NCBI GenBank assembly: GCA_020746875.1
Contig: JAGTJL010000003.1
Span: 1,922,001-1,986,000 of the forward strand
DNA length: 64,000 nt
Direction: 5' to 3'
From: Rhexocercosporidium sp. MPI-PUGE-AT-0058
Taxonomy: Eukaryota; Ascomycota; Leotiomycetes; Helotiales
Both the position numbers and the translations under genes were made by a program. Each line of letters starts with the position of its first letter. The stretch's first letter is position 1. Below are positions 12,100-24,825 of the stretch, one piece after another. The notes under the pieces were generated by a model. It saw only the letters and a list, made by a program, of their open reading frames with translations. It was not told the DNA's origin and made no database searches.

Positions 12100-15000
12100 G
12101 AGTAACTCCTTTGCTATAATAGACTTAACTTTAGCTTCTTCTTTAAACAATCGAACTTCTCTTAATTACGATAAGCGCATTTAAACTCCTTAGTATTAAG
12201 CGTTTAAATCCTTTTATATCTTTTATAAAATATAAAATTCAATAAACCTTACGTTATTAATTGCTCTTAACCTTTTCGACGCCGAACCGAAACTCTTATT
12301 ATTAAATAATTTAAGAGTATAATAAGATAAAAAAGCTATTAAGTACAACTTCTAAGCTTAGGCGAAGTAAGACGAAAATGCTCGCGACTTTATAAAGAAA
12401 GGCCTTAAGCCGAGCACATTACTACCGGCAAAGGCTATAATTAAGAATATAGCTTTAATATATATTACTCTTATAAGGGAACACGTAAAGAAGCTCGCAT
12501 AATAAACGGAAAAGGCTCGAGCTTATAAAGCAACTTATAAGTGGATTTAGGAGATAATTAATCCTTTTATTTATTAAGGAGTAGTTAAGGAATATAAGAA
12601 CGAGTAAGCTTATATAGAAAAGGAGTAATTAACCGAGATAATAAACGGAGACCTTTAATTAAAGTTATAGACTCTTTAGTTGCTCCTTTAAATTCTTAAG
12701 AAAAATTACGCTCTTTTAGAAATAAGTGCTTACACGTTAATATAGTCTATTTATAAGAAGAAGCTCGTTATTATTAAAATAAAGTAAGTTAATCTTAAGA
12801 AATGACTTTAAGAATGAAGAGCGGCTTATTAAGATGCTCTTTTATACGACTTACCGGACGTTAAAGGACCGTTAATAATGCTTGACTTTATTAAGGCGGT
12901 GCAAAAGAAGTTCGCACCGGAATAAGCGCGCGAACGGCACTCTAAATTATTAAAAAATAATATTCTCGGGGTAGTAAACTAATACTTTTTACTTAATTAC
13001 GTTAATTAGTTATTTATTCTTAATAAGGAATTACTTATAGCCTTTAGATAATAAAAGACAATAGGCTTATATATTACTTTTAAAGGAAAATTAAATACTC
13101 CCGTAACCTTATTTATTTAACGAAACTAGTCGCTAAACACGCGAATAAATACCTGCCCGTGTAAGTATTGCTTTTACCGTCATAAGGCTATTAATTATTA
13201 CAGACTTCGGTATTACTACGACGGCTCGACGGCGAGCAACCTCAAGAACCTATTATTAATAAAAGAAATTAAAAAGACTCGACTTTAATTAAAAAGCGAC
13301 TTCTTTAACCTCCGCCGAGAAATTACTAAACTCAGCGGGAATATATTATTAATAACGCAATTAATTACTGGATTACCTTCTGGTAATTCCTTTTTTATTT
13401 AAGTATTAATAACTCCTATAGCTTTAAGGCCAGCTGCTTTAATAAAAGCAAAATACCCTAAAAACGTTTAAGCTTGCCTTATAAGCCTTGAATTTCTCGA
13501 CGAAGCTCTTATTATTATAAAAGTATACGCTACTATAAATATGGATTACTATCCGCTTATAAAAAGCACCTTACTCGATAACGGAGCTGTTATTTATTTA
13601 ATAAATTCAAAAGCTCTTCTCGTCCTTAAAAGCTTTATTAAATTTATTATAAATAATAGCGTTAAGGCCGGAACGTTAAGCCTAATAATTAAAGGCCGCG
13701 ATACTCGAGTTTTTAAAGGTACTCTCTACGGCCTTAACGGACCGAATATAAGCGATTTAATCCTTTCGAACGTCGCTATTATTAAAGGCTTTAATATTAA
13801 TATTATTTTAAAAGCTCGCTTTTTATAAATAAGAGTTTAATATAATAGTTTAGATTATACTTTGCGCACGAGAATAGCTGAAGATAGTCTGGTTTTAAAA
13901 TAATTATAGCGATAATTTAACTTAATTTTCTTTAAATATAAACCTTTTAATTACTTTTCGGTTTCTTTAATTACTTGCCGCATTTTAATTCGCCTAAATT
14001 ATAGCTTTTTAATGTTTTCAACGCTAAAGAAGAGCATTCGCTAAGGCTTTTAGTCGAGTAGACGATATTTGAAGCCATAAGTCGACGAAGCCTACTTATA
14101 ATATTTACGCATAAATTACTTTAAAAAGGAAATCTTAAAAAATTTAATAAAAAATGCGCGTAACGTCGAGATTTAAAGTTTAACTTAATTAAAATGCGAG
14201 TATTATATAATAGCTATAGCATAACAAGTGATAAGTCGTCGTTAATTAAAGAAAGCAGCTACCTATCTTTTTTACCGTATTTCTTAAGATTTATTCGATT
14301 TTTTAATAAGATTTGACGAGAATAGCTAGCTTTTATTAATTAAGGACGAATATAATAAGAAATTCTATAAGCGGCTTTTAAAAACTAAAAAATTAATCGC
14401 CGTCTTAAATATTCTTAAACCGTTTAAGGCGTGGACAAAACGCTAATTTAAGCTCTCGGTTTACAAAATACGTTAAAATAACGACACCTTAATTATAAGG
14501 ATTAATAAATTAATTAAATATGAAAAATAATATAAGGAGAGTAATATTAATATTAAATTTACTCCCTTATATATATACTAACTTAATAGAGGAGTTAAAC
14601 GCGTAAGTAAAGAAATAATTAATAAATTAATTAAAATGCGTCTCTTCGCTAATTTATCTCGAGCGCTTTAGACAGAATTAATAATAGCGGCAATTATTCT
14701 CTATAATATAAGTCCATCTGCTTGCAAAGGCTTCAAGAGTCTTAACGAAGTATTCTAAGCTTAATTTAAGTAATATTTTCAGTATTACGACCTTAAGCTT
14801 ATACTAAAGCTGATAACCGATTTACGGCTTAATTAAAGTAATTTATATACGTACAATTATAAAGCTTATCCTATAATTAAAGACCGAGAAGCTCTCCGCC
14901 AAAAAAGAGCTTTTAAAGTCAACTTATAAGCGCACCTTAATTACTTAATTAAATACGTCTCATTTAATATTTATAAGATTTAAGTGCTTTAATTATAATA

Positions 15001-17700
15001 TATAATAGTGACTCAGAATATTACTTTTAACGAAACCTTCTTTTATTTAAGCTTTTTAAATATAAAGAAAGCGATCGGCCAGCCGCGCTTAATATTAAAA
15101 AATCTTACGGAAATATTAAAAAAAAAAAAAGGAAATCAAGACGTTAGTTTTGTTATAATTAACCGACTGAGCGCACTTAATATATTAAAATTAAAAACAC
15201 CGTCTATTACTTTAAATAAAAAACAATTAAGCGAAGCAATAAGCGCTATAGAAGTCGACGAGCCTATGAGCTCGGAGATGTTAAAACCTTTAGTTAAGCT
15301 TTCAAGCTCAAAGGTAAAGCTATTTACTCCCCCTTTAACTAAGTTAATAAAAGTAAATACGCCACTTCTAGCTAATTTAATAGCTCTTAACTTTATTTAG
15401 CCGCTCGTCAATAAGAACTCGGGGGTAATTTAATTAAGAAAGAGTGCTAGACTTCTTACTTACAAATACTTTAATTAAGTCTTAAAACGAGCCGACACTT
15501 TAAGACAATTAACGTCTAAAAGCGTAATTAAGAAAAGTGTTTTACGTAATATATTAAACTTTTAAAATAATATAAGCCTTAAGCGAAAGTCGATATTATA
15601 AGTTATAATTTACTTTAAAGGGCTATACGACTAAAAGCGCGGTTTTAAGCGTCGGGAAGTACTTAAAGAAAGTATCGGCCTTAAGTAATTAAAAGCTCTG
15701 CCTTAAGCAATTGAGTACGAGGAGCATTCGCAATCATTAGAATTAAAAGAAGACAGAGAGTCAAGTTTACGCTTATTACTCCTAGCTTTAATTAAATCAA
15801 ATTCCGGCCTACTTAAACCTCTTAAGAAAAAAAGAGTAAAAGACCAAGTAATTAATAAAAGTCGAAAGACTCGAGTTAATAATAAGGTAATAAAACCGAA
15901 TCGAAGCGTTTATATAATAACTATTAAAAAATTAATTACGGAATTATTACAACCGTTAAGTAACCGCGAGCACTTAAAGGATTTTTTAAGGACTTTCTGG
16001 CTTAATCAAAAACTAATATAAAAAGACGGAAAAGACTTAAGCGCAATTTACGTTATTATATTAACGTTTATATTTAAAAATATCGAAATTCGATAATTAG
16101 TTAAGCTTTTACGGATTTACTAATCACAAATGCCTAAGGACTTATTAAATTAAAGAGACCTTAAGGACTACCCGTTAGGAGAGCACTTCCGAGCCGACGT
16201 TATTAAAGAGATTATTAACCTTAAGTCGCGCAACTATTAAAGAGTCGTTAAATATACCTTTATTATTAAGTAATTAATTCCTTTAAAATAAGTATTTCAC
16301 GCTAAAGTCGATTCGTTAAGATATTTAACCTGCTATCGCTCTCGAGTCGTTATAAGAGGAAACTTACAACTTAAAACGTCAATTTTATTAATATATACAG
16401 TTACTTTAACTACTCGCTCCTTCAGAATCGCTATAGCTATTATAACTCAATTTAATTTAGAAATGATTTAATTTAATATAATAAATGCTTTTATTAACGC
16501 CAAACGAAGTGAAACAAGTGCTCGCGTACGCTGCTATTTACCGGACGGTTTTAAATAAGACGGAATAATAATAAAAGTTAATCGCGCACTTTACGGACTT
16601 AAGGACTCACCGGCGCTATAATACGGTGATTTCACTTATACTTTAATAACTTTAAAGTTAATCGCTTATAAAAAGGAGCCTTATATATTTATAAACGAGT
16701 AACGTACGATATTTATAATATTTTATATTAACGATATTTAGGTGCTCTACTATAGTTTAGCTTTTAAAGACGTTAAATTAATTATCGACGGCTTAAATAC
16801 AATATATAAGCTTACCGAAGAAAAGCAAACGGAGTAGTTCTTAAGCGTTTATATTATTAAAAATCGATTAGCGAAGACTATTTCTCTAATATATAATACT
16901 TATATTTAAAAGGTTACTCTTCGATTTGAATTAATAAATAGAAATTGCTTAAGTATATTATTATCTTAAGTCGAGCTACTAAAAAATCAAGAATAGGCTA
17001 CTCTAACTCAAATTAAGGAGTTTTAAGAGAAAATTAAATTAGTGCTTTATATTATAATTATATTACGTGCAGACGTCGCTTTTATTACTTTAAGGCTTTT
17101 TCACTTCTTAATTAATTCTTTTTAAAAGCACTTAATTATAATTAACTGGATAATTCGTTACCTTTTTAGCACTCGTTTTTTAGTAATTATTTATAATTAT
17201 AAGTTACACGACTCCTACTTTATAATAATATTAAATGCTTTTTTTACGGACAATATTAAGACAAAGCGATCTTTTAATAAATATATTTTTATACTTTTTA
17301 AAAGTTTAATTTTTTAAAAAATAACTTTATAAAATATAATTACTACGTTTATAATATAAGTAGAGCTTCTTAAAATTAAGCGCACCAATAAGAAACTTAT
17401 AATATTTCAGCGATTCTTTTAAGAATTACGCCTTAATATAAGAGCAACTTAAATAATTTTCTATAATAATTAATAGACGATTCAGTTAATCATTAGGGAA
17501 AATCAGCGTATTTTTACTAAATTACGTCACGTTAATATTCAGAATATGTAATTACGCTAAGAGTTTTAAAAGAGCACTTTTATAATAGAATATCTTCTTA
17601 TAAGTTATATATTAATTAACGGACTCACTAAAAACCTTTCTCGGCAGAAATTTAAAGCATTTATTACTCTTATTAATTTAATAAATGTTCGTGCTTAACT
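12100..17700 (+). pseudogene. Nested Copia gag-pol, RIP-degraded
   Basis: Gag traces lie around 12,300-13,250, with a CPCKYCFYRHK zinc-like cluster near 13,155. A retropepsin fragment is open at 13,541-13,828 and contains the DNGA form of the aspartic-protease active site (residues about 13-16). Integrase traces follow at about 14,000-14,950. A second open piece at 15,008-15,400 belongs to the variable region between integrase and reverse transcriptase. Reverse transcriptase is near 16,200-16,850, with RALYGLKDSPALQYGD at about 16,590. RNase H is at about 17,250-17,650, with KTKRSFNKYIFILF. Every domain is interrupted by stops of the kind C-to-T RIP would create, so the two open pieces are survivors by chance and not genes. 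Confidence 0.75.
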
Positions 17701-17759
17701 AAAGTAACTCCTTTAAGAGACTCGCTTTAAAGCAGTTTTTTTATATATATTTTTTACTT

Positions 17760-19426
17760 TTTATTTATTCTCAAAGTAATTATATAATAAGCTTATCTTT
17801 TAATTAAAGAGCTTTATTTATATTACTATGTATTCCTTTATAAAATTCTCTTTTATAAATTTTCATTTATAATTTTATCTTATTAAAAATTAATTAAGCT
17901 TAAAGGTATAAATTATTATATTTTCAAAAGTTAATTATTCTTAACGATTCTTTAATTTAAAAGCAAACGTAAGCTTTAGTTTTTAAAATATAAGAAAACA
18001 CTTAAAGAGTAAGAGGTTCTTAAGCCTTAAAAAATAAGAAAGTAACTTATTTATTAAAAGGTAAAAGGCCTAAAACCTCCCGAATTAACTCGCTTAAAGC
18101 ATTAATCATCATATTAACCAACTCCTCAACGCGAGTAACTTAAGCCTCTTGCTCAAGAGTAAAAATAACTCCACGAGCAGACATAGCTTAAAAGGCCAGA
18201 ACGCTAGGACCTAGGCTATAGGCGCGAGCAGCTCCGGTAATAGCCTCGGCAGCAACAGCTTCAGCAATAATAATAGCAATAAGATAATTAGCTACTCCCT
18301 TACTACTCTTCTTAATAAAAAGAGTACCCGCAGCGGCAGCAATCTTCTCTCTAATAATATAAGTATAAACTACAAAAGCAGCCAGAAGTTCTTCTTTTTC
18401 TTTTAAAAGATTAATTAAATTAGTTTAATCTTTTAAAAATAAAATAAATAATTTATCGTTTTCCTTATTATCGTTATCTCTATTATCACCTCCGAATCCA
18501 TTAACAGCTCTTAAAGCAACTCTATTACTAAAACTAATAGCAGCGCCAATAATAGCAGCTCTACTAATATTACCACCTTTAAAGGCGGCACGGACCGGGA
18601 TTCTCAATTACTCTAACTTCTAAAAAAATCAATAATAAATTAAAAAGCGAGAAAGAAATAGCTAAATCGACTTACCTTTTTATTAGCTTTATTTTTTAAC
18701 GCATTACGATATGCGAGGAAAAGAGCTTAAGCAGCAGCGGGAGTAATTACGTACTTGTGGCTAGACGAGTAAGAAAAGTAATAAATACCTTTTTTAACGG
18801 TATTATAATATTAACCGTTACTTTTTATTTAAAAGGCGCTATTAATGCAGCTTAAACAGACTATTATGCGAGTACCTACTGGCTACTTTAAAGCCCGGGG
18901 AGTAGCAGCGGCACGGCGAGGAGCGAGGACGGGGACGAGAGTAGCCGACAGTCGTGCCTTAGCGACGACTTTCTTCTTATTATTAATAATAGCCTTAACT
19001 TATTATAAGTTAGCGGTTATTTTTTAATTAATTAATCTTTAATTAGTCGATCTCCGATTAGTAAATCGAAATCAATAGATTGAAAATCGAGCCACTCACT
19101 TTGCTTTAGCAAGTAGATTGTCGTTCTATTATAACGATTTTAGCGGAGCGCTTAAAAACACCTATAGTGTCGAAGAGAGCAGTTAATTAATTAATTAATT
19201 AATAAATTAATTAAGTAGTAAATCGAGAGCAATCGATTTGTGAGTTATTAAGTATTTATAAGTTTAGGTTTAATAAGAAAATCGTTGGTTTATATAATCA
19301 GGTTGTTTATTTAATTACTGCATATAAGTGAATTTTATTTGCTTAATTCTTTTTTATTATTTGCTTTCGCTTAATACAGTTAATCACAATAGCAATGGCT
19401 TACTATTATTAATTGCCTAAGGGGTA
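17760..19426. other. Extra 3' segment of the nested Copia element
   Basis: This segment lies after the RNase H and before the 3' LTR. It is less AT-rich in parts (18,080-18,300; 18,840-18,970) than the pol region. It contains the antisense frame described separately, and a 60-codon plus-strand ORF at 18,845-19,027 whose ending (LATTFFLLLIIALTYYKL) is hydrophobic. A tandem TTAA-rich run is at 19,185-19,215. Nothing here is part of the normal Copia gene set. Confidence 0.5.
18047..18607 (-). pseudogene. Antisense reading frame in the Copia 3' segment, 187 codons with two stops
   Basis: Read on the minus strand from an ATG at 18,607, the frame runs to a TAA at 18,047-18,049. Only two internal stops occur (18,425-18,427 and 18,188-18,190). 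Both are TAA, as expected if CAA codons were hit by C-to-T mutation. The middle part (KEKEELLAAFVVYTYIIREK) and the Ala-rich end look like a real helical protein. I do not recognise the family. The position, antisense to gag-pol and just inside the 3' LTR, suggests either a captured host gene or an element-encoded extra gene. Confidence 0.45.
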
Positions 19427-19610
19427 TATCGTATAGGCACGGGTAGCTGCTCTCTTAATATTATACGTGACCTAATTAGGTTCTGCTATTATAAACCGCC
19501 TTCAGGAGAACAACTATCTTCTCCTGATTCTTAAAGCTTTTAAAATAATAAAGAATCACTTTAATTTAACTACAACTGCTTACAGTGCTTTAATCCACTT
19601 CTACACTACA
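19427..19610 (+). repeat. Nested Copia 3' LTR
   Basis: Pairs with 11,666-11,849, ends CTACACTACA and is followed by target-site copy AAATC at 19,611-19,615. Confidence 0.85.
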
Positions 19611-22600
19611 AAATCGCTACTCCCTTCTTTTAATTAATAAGACGCTAGACTGTCTCGGCGGAGTCGTAATATTTACGGTTTTAAATTTGAAGGATATATA
19701 TTATTATATTAGAATTAAGAAGGGATACAAATGGAAATCAGCTTTTTGTATTAAATATAAATATTTTAAATATTTAATAATGTTCTTCGGGCTATTTAAT
19801 GCTTTAATTACGTTTTAAGCGTATATTAATAAAGCGTTAGCAAAACTAATTAATTATTTTATTATTATATATTTTAATAATATCTTAATTTATTTTAAGA
19901 ATAAAAAAGAGTACCGTAAATATATTAAAGCCGTTATAAAACGGTTACGTAAGTATAAGCTCTTCGTTAAACTTAATAAGTATAAGTTTAAAGTAGATTA
20001 AGTCGAGTTTTTAAGATTTAAAGTCGAATTAATCGGCATTTAGGCGGACTTAAAGCGGATTCGTTTAATTTAAAAATAATTAAAGTCGAAATTTTATAAA
20101 AATATTTAGGTTTTTTTAGGCTTTGCGAATTTTTATTATAAATTTATATTAAGATACTTTAAGATAGCCGTGGGCTTAATAAGAGCTTTTTAAGGTATAA
20201 AGAATAAAATTAAGAAAAGACCTTTTAAATTCTTTAATATAATTAGGAAAAGCTTTAAAGATTTAAAAGTAACTTTTATTAATATATTAATTATAAGGTA
20301 TTTCGATTTTATAAAGCGTATTTAAGTTAAAACCGATGCTTTTAGATTTGTAATTATTAATATTCTTTTTTAGTAAATTAATTTTAAAAAAGGATTTAAG
20401 CGATATTAAAAACCCGTTACGTATTAGTCCCGTAAGATAATTAATGTTAAGCGGAATTATATTATTTATAATGGAAAGCTTTTAGTTATTATTAAGTGTT
20501 TTAAGGAGTGGAGGTATTACTTTAAGGGTAATTAATATATTATTAAAGTGTTTACGGATTATAATAACTTTAAGTATTTTATAATAGCGAAATATTTCGA
20601 GAGTCGATAAGTATAGTAAGTAATATATTTTGTTATTTATGATTTTGAAATTTATTACCGTAAGAGTGCCGTAAACTCGGCGGATGGACTTAATAAGAGG
20701 CTAGATTATTGAGAATTTAAAGGCCTTATTAATATTGCTTGGCTATTAATATTTCAAAATAAATTAAAAGGAGCTTTTATAAGTGCTTTATAAAGTCGAA
20801 GAGCCGATATTAAAGTATTTTTAAATAAGGATTATAAAATATTATTAAGAAAACTATTTAATATTATTTAAGATTTTATTAATGGAAGGCCGGACCTAAT
20901 ATTAATAAAACCGGAATAAGTTATTTAAAAAAGAATTTTAAAAGCTAGGTATGTAAAACCTAGTCTTTTAAATATTATACTTAAGATAATGACTTTATTT
21001 ATAAATATATTATTATATATAAGGAGTAAAGGCTGGCCGCTTATTATAAGAATTAATAATTATAAATATTTTATTTTAATATTATAAATAAAAGTAATGA
21101 CTAAAAGTTAAATAGCTTTAACTTTATTAATAAAGCCGTTACGGGACTTAATTATTTTTATTTAACGTAATAATAAAAACTATAAAAATATATTTAATAT
21201 AATAAGTAAACCTAAATTTTAATTAAATTAAAAATAAAATTTAAATGTATTAAGACTTTTTTAATGAAATTCTAGGGCTTATATTTTAAATAATTTAATA
21301 TTAAGAATAAAAATTATAAAACTTTATTATAATGACTTATTAATAGGGCATTATAGTATTATAAAGACTTTATAATTCCTTCGTAAAACCTATTTTTGAG
21401 ATAAAATGGAAGATAATATTAAAATATATATTAGAAAATGTAATGTTTATTAAAGGATTAAATTAAAACGATATACATTATATGGACTTTTAATAAGTCT
21501 TTCGAGGCCTTTGCGGCCTTAGTCTGAGATTTTAATAGATTTTATTATAGGGTTACCGCCTTATAAAGACTTATTTAATAGTTTAAATTTTAATTATATA
21601 TTAATAATTATTGACCGGTATTTAAAGATAGCTTAATACTTAATATATTATAAAATAATTAATACTCCCGAACTTACGGAATTATTATTTAAAAAAGTGT
21701 TTTCTTTTTTTAGCGTATCTTAAAATATTATATTTAATAAAAGTATAATGTTTATTAATAAATTTTAGTTTGTTTTTTACTTTTATATATATATTAAATA
21801 AAGGCTAAGTTTTATATATTATTTTTAAACAAATGAATAAATAAAAAGACAGAATTAAAATCTAGAAATATATTTCCGCGCCTTTTACGGGATATTATAA
21901 AAAAACTAGGTAAGGAAATTAGCTTTTACTAAGTTTATTTATAATAATTCCTTTTATTAAACGCTTTAAATATTTTTATTTTAAATTTATTATGATTATA
22001 AGCCGGTAATATTATAAAACCTTAAGGATAGTGTTTAAAAAGGAAAGGTATTAGTTGTTTAAGATAAAGTTAAGTTATTAAATAATAAACGAATTAAACT
22101 TACGAAAGTTTAGGATTATATATAATAAAGTCGGGAAGGCTATTATAATACTCGGCATTTAAATAAACATTTTTAATTAAAATAATAAGTAATATTTAAT
22201 ATTAAAAACATTTAATTAAAAATTAAAAAGCTATCGTTAAAATATATTAGCTTATTTTAGATTATTAAATACGTAAGTAATACAATATATATTTTAAAAC
22301 TATTAAGTTTATATAAAAAGCTTTACTTAATATTTTATATGTTTTTATTAAAAGAATATATAATATAAGTTAATAAATAACTAAATGACTACTTATTCGA
22401 TAAGCTTCCGGAGTTAAGTAAAGAAGATGACTTTTAAAAATAAGAGGTTAAAAACATTTTTAATTATAAATAAGATAAAAGAAGTAAGACTAGGAAATAT
22501 TTAATTAAATAAAAAGATTTCTTAAAAGATTATAATATTTAAATCTCGAGAATATTAAGGAAACTCTTAATATATATAATAAAAATTATAAATTAAAAAG
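19611..22600 (+). pseudogene. Gypsy pol (RT, RNase H, integrase, chromodomain), RIP-degraded
   Basis: The reverse transcriptase interrupted at 11,665 resumes here; across the insertion the codons join as the start of the usual NRYSLP-type motif. FTVLNLKDIYYYIRIK at about 19,675, MFFGLFNALITFQAYINKAL at about 19,780-19,840 and NNILIYFKNKKEYRKY at about 19,870 mark the catalytic palm; the YxDD aspartates now read as Asn. RNase H follows at about 20,280-20,620. The zinc-binding HHCC head of the integrase is near 21,340-21,450 and its core near 21,490-21,750. A chromodomain remnant (KYLIKQKDFLKDYN) lies at about 22,490-22,540. Chromodomains steer such elements to heterochromatin. Many stops; not functional. 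Confidence 0.75.
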
Positions 22601-24052
22601 TCAAATGCCAGATGTAAAAAGGTATAAAACCTTTACGTAATTTATAAGAAGGCCGGAAAGATTACGAAAGGTCGGGAGGCCGAGAAAATACCGCCGATTA
22701 TAAATAAAGACACTCTTTTTTTATATTTTCTTATAAAGGTTTTAAGAGTTTTATTAAGGCTTTAAAAGTAGTATTAGCGTAAGTATAAAATATATAGTAT
22801 TATATTAAAAAAAAATAGACTTATAAAATGCATTTAAATTATAATTTAAAGAGTAACGAGATTTTATTTTAATTATAAAGTAATAACATAACTCTATTAT
22901 AAGTGTTTAAAGCATAAGGTATTTATTTTATAAATTAAATTATTTAAAAATCTTAAACTTTTTAATGTTAAACTTAAATTTATACCGTAATATTTATTAG
23001 GCGCTAAAGAATTATAAGACATCTCTTAAAATGGCTTTAGTAGTCTCGTTCGATATAACACCGCCTTAATATAATGTTAATATACATTAGTAATAGAATA
23101 GGTATAAAACACTTATAATAGCTATTATGACTTCGCGGCATAATTAAATTTTTATTATTAATTTTTTTATTAAATTATGTATGATTTAGTCGGCCTTAGA
23201 GGCGGAGGTAATAATGTAGGCGTTCTTAAACTTAAATATGTTGTCGATTAAGCGTATTATATTCTTATAAAACTTTTCGAATTCCATTATTTTATTAATA
23301 TATTAATAGTGTTTTAAAAGAGAAAAATATAACTTACGGGAGGAGTATTAATAAGAGGAAAGACTTAATTAATATTTTTCTTGTCGGGCTTAAGAAATAC
23401 ACGCGATAAGGAATCGGTTATGCGGTACTTCTCGAGCTAAGTAATGAAGCTTTAAGCTCCCGTGGAAAGCGTGAAGTTATAGTCTTTAGGGGCGACGCCG
23501 GTATTATATTAGCTATTCTTACGCAGTTAATTCTCGAAATTAAAAGTAAGGTTTTTTATAATGCGGATATTTTTATAAAAGGTATAAGGGAATTGTTTAT
23601 TTTATAATTAGTATACGGTTTACTTTTAACGCGCTTAATATTATATTATTAATAAACTTTATAAATATAAGTATATATAATAATATAAACGGCCTTTTAC
23701 TCGGAGTAGCGGTCGTAATTCTTTTTACTTTCTTTATTAATATAGCAGAAGAAGAAGTCGACTAATATAGCTTTAAATTATTAGTCGTAAGAACTTTTAC
23801 GAGGCCAGTTCGTAGGGTTATTAAATGCGATAGCTTTAAGACGCTGGACGAAAGACATAATAATAATAATAATAATATTAATAATTAATTAAAGAAGAGA
23901 AAAAAAAGAGAGACGGGAAGATAGCGACGTATAAACACGGGTGTTATATGTAAATAAGTTAAAGAGGAAAGGTTATTATTAACACGACGAGGAGGCTGTT
24001 TATATATACGTTTTAATAGGGTAACGGGGTCGTAATTATTACGTAATTATAT
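22600..24052. other. Gypsy 3' non-pol region
   Basis: This is DNA between the chromodomain and the solo LTR, AT-rich and mostly unrecognisable. It carries an antisense frame starting at 23,858, listed separately. A trinucleotide AAT run is at 23,862-23,880. Confidence 0.4.
23200..23858 (-). pseudogene. Antisense coding remnant in the Gypsy 3' region, family unknown
   Basis: On the minus strand an ATG at 23,858 opens a frame beginning MSFVQRLKAIAFNNPTNWPR. It continues, through six to eight stops, with protein-like stretches such as VDFFFCYINKESKKNYDRYS and LKTITSRFPRELKASLLSSR. It ends indistinctly near 23,200. The stops are TAA, which fits decay from CAA. It could be a captured host gene or the remains of an independent element inserted in opposite orientation. 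No domain is identified. Confidence 0.35.
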
Positions 24053-24333
24053 TGTAGTGGGGTTGACCTCAGAGGCCCATTTGTCACGTGATTGAGCTGC
24101 ATCTTGCTGTATTTAAGATAGCCTCTAGGGCAAGATCCTTCAACGACAACAACGATTCTTACTACTACAACTTTTCCTTCTTATTCAAACTATACCTCTC
24201 CCCTCCCTTAATAGATTATACTCCTTAGATATGTGATATCTTTAGTATTCGTCAAATAGGTATTTCCTACGTTTACCCTCCGGCACTTGCTTTGCTACCC
24301 TCTTGTTGTGTGCTTGGTGTTTCCCCCTCCACA
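24053..24333 (+). repeat. Well-preserved solo LTR, 281 bp
   Basis: The segment starts TGTAGTGGGG and ends CCCCCTCCACA, near-perfect inverted termini of the TG..CA type. ATAT precedes and follows it, a possible 4-bp target duplication that is weak evidence in AT-rich DNA. Unlike its surroundings it is balanced in base composition and keeps CpA and TpG dinucleotides. It contains a TATA-like TATTTAAGATA followed by a CAACGACAACAACGATTC leader, as expected for the promoter and RNA start of an LTR. Either it arrived after RIP stopped acting here or it is too short or single-copy for RIP. Confidence 0.65.
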
Positions 24334-24825
24334 ATATTATTATATTTGTATTATTTATACTTTATTTATTTAATAAATAAATGTGAATACGTTATTAGCG
24401 CGTAACCTGCCTATTACTTTGCCGACCGAAGACAACTCTTTAATAATAACAATAGTTATAGCACTTAAATATGGGTGTAAGAGCTCTTATGTATACGCGT
24501 AAGGGTCTTATAATTAAAGTAAATATTTTCTATTATTTTATAAAGTTATTTTTATTTATTAAGCTAATAATATTAATGTGTTATGCGAAACGGCCTATAA
24601 AGTAATTAAACGACGTCTGACAAATTAATTATAATGTAGTACCATATACTTAGCGTAATAATTTAAATAACCGTATTAATTTAATTAATTAAACTTATTA
24701 ACCGGAATGCGGCTGTCCGACCTACCGCGGCTTAGTCCTTGCCTTAGGCGACGCGAAGGCGTATTAATATATTATTAATTAAAGTATTAGTGTCGCGGAC
24801 GCTATTATTAAAAGAGGGAATAGTT
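24334..24825. other. AT-rich sequence before the Gypsy 3' LTR
   Basis: No frame recognised. It ends in the purine tract AAAAGAGGGAATAG that would prime plus-strand synthesis of the Gypsy element. Confidence 0.4.

Larger units (their letters stand above)
11666..19610 (+). mobile_element. Ty1/Copia retrotransposon nested in the Gypsy reverse transcriptase
   Basis: Two 184-bp LTRs, 11,666-11,849 and 19,427-19,610 (offset 7,761), share GTATAGGCACGGG and ACGTGACCTAATTAGGTT. The 5-bp target-site duplication AAATC is perfect at 11,661-11,665 and 19,611-19,615. The sequence after the left LTR, ATTATAAGCCC, resembles the half-tRNA primer-binding sites of fungal Copia elements. AAGGGGT just before the right LTR is the purine tract. 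Gag and pol occupy about 12,100-17,700. About 1.7 kb of extra DNA lies between pol and the 3' LTR. The total of 7,945 bp is long for a Copia element because of that extra segment. Confidence 0.88.

Noticed and set aside
13541..13828. 95-codon open frame as an independent gene
   Set aside because: It reads as the retropepsin part of the Copia polyprotein and is flanked in frame by more pol sequence with RIP stops.
15008..15400. 130-codon open frame as an independent gene
   Set aside because: It lies between Copia integrase and reverse transcriptase in the same orientation and is a surviving piece of pol.
19185..19215. TTAA tandem as a possible CRISPR or satellite
   Set aside because: Just a short simple repeat without spacers, inside a eukaryotic retroelement.
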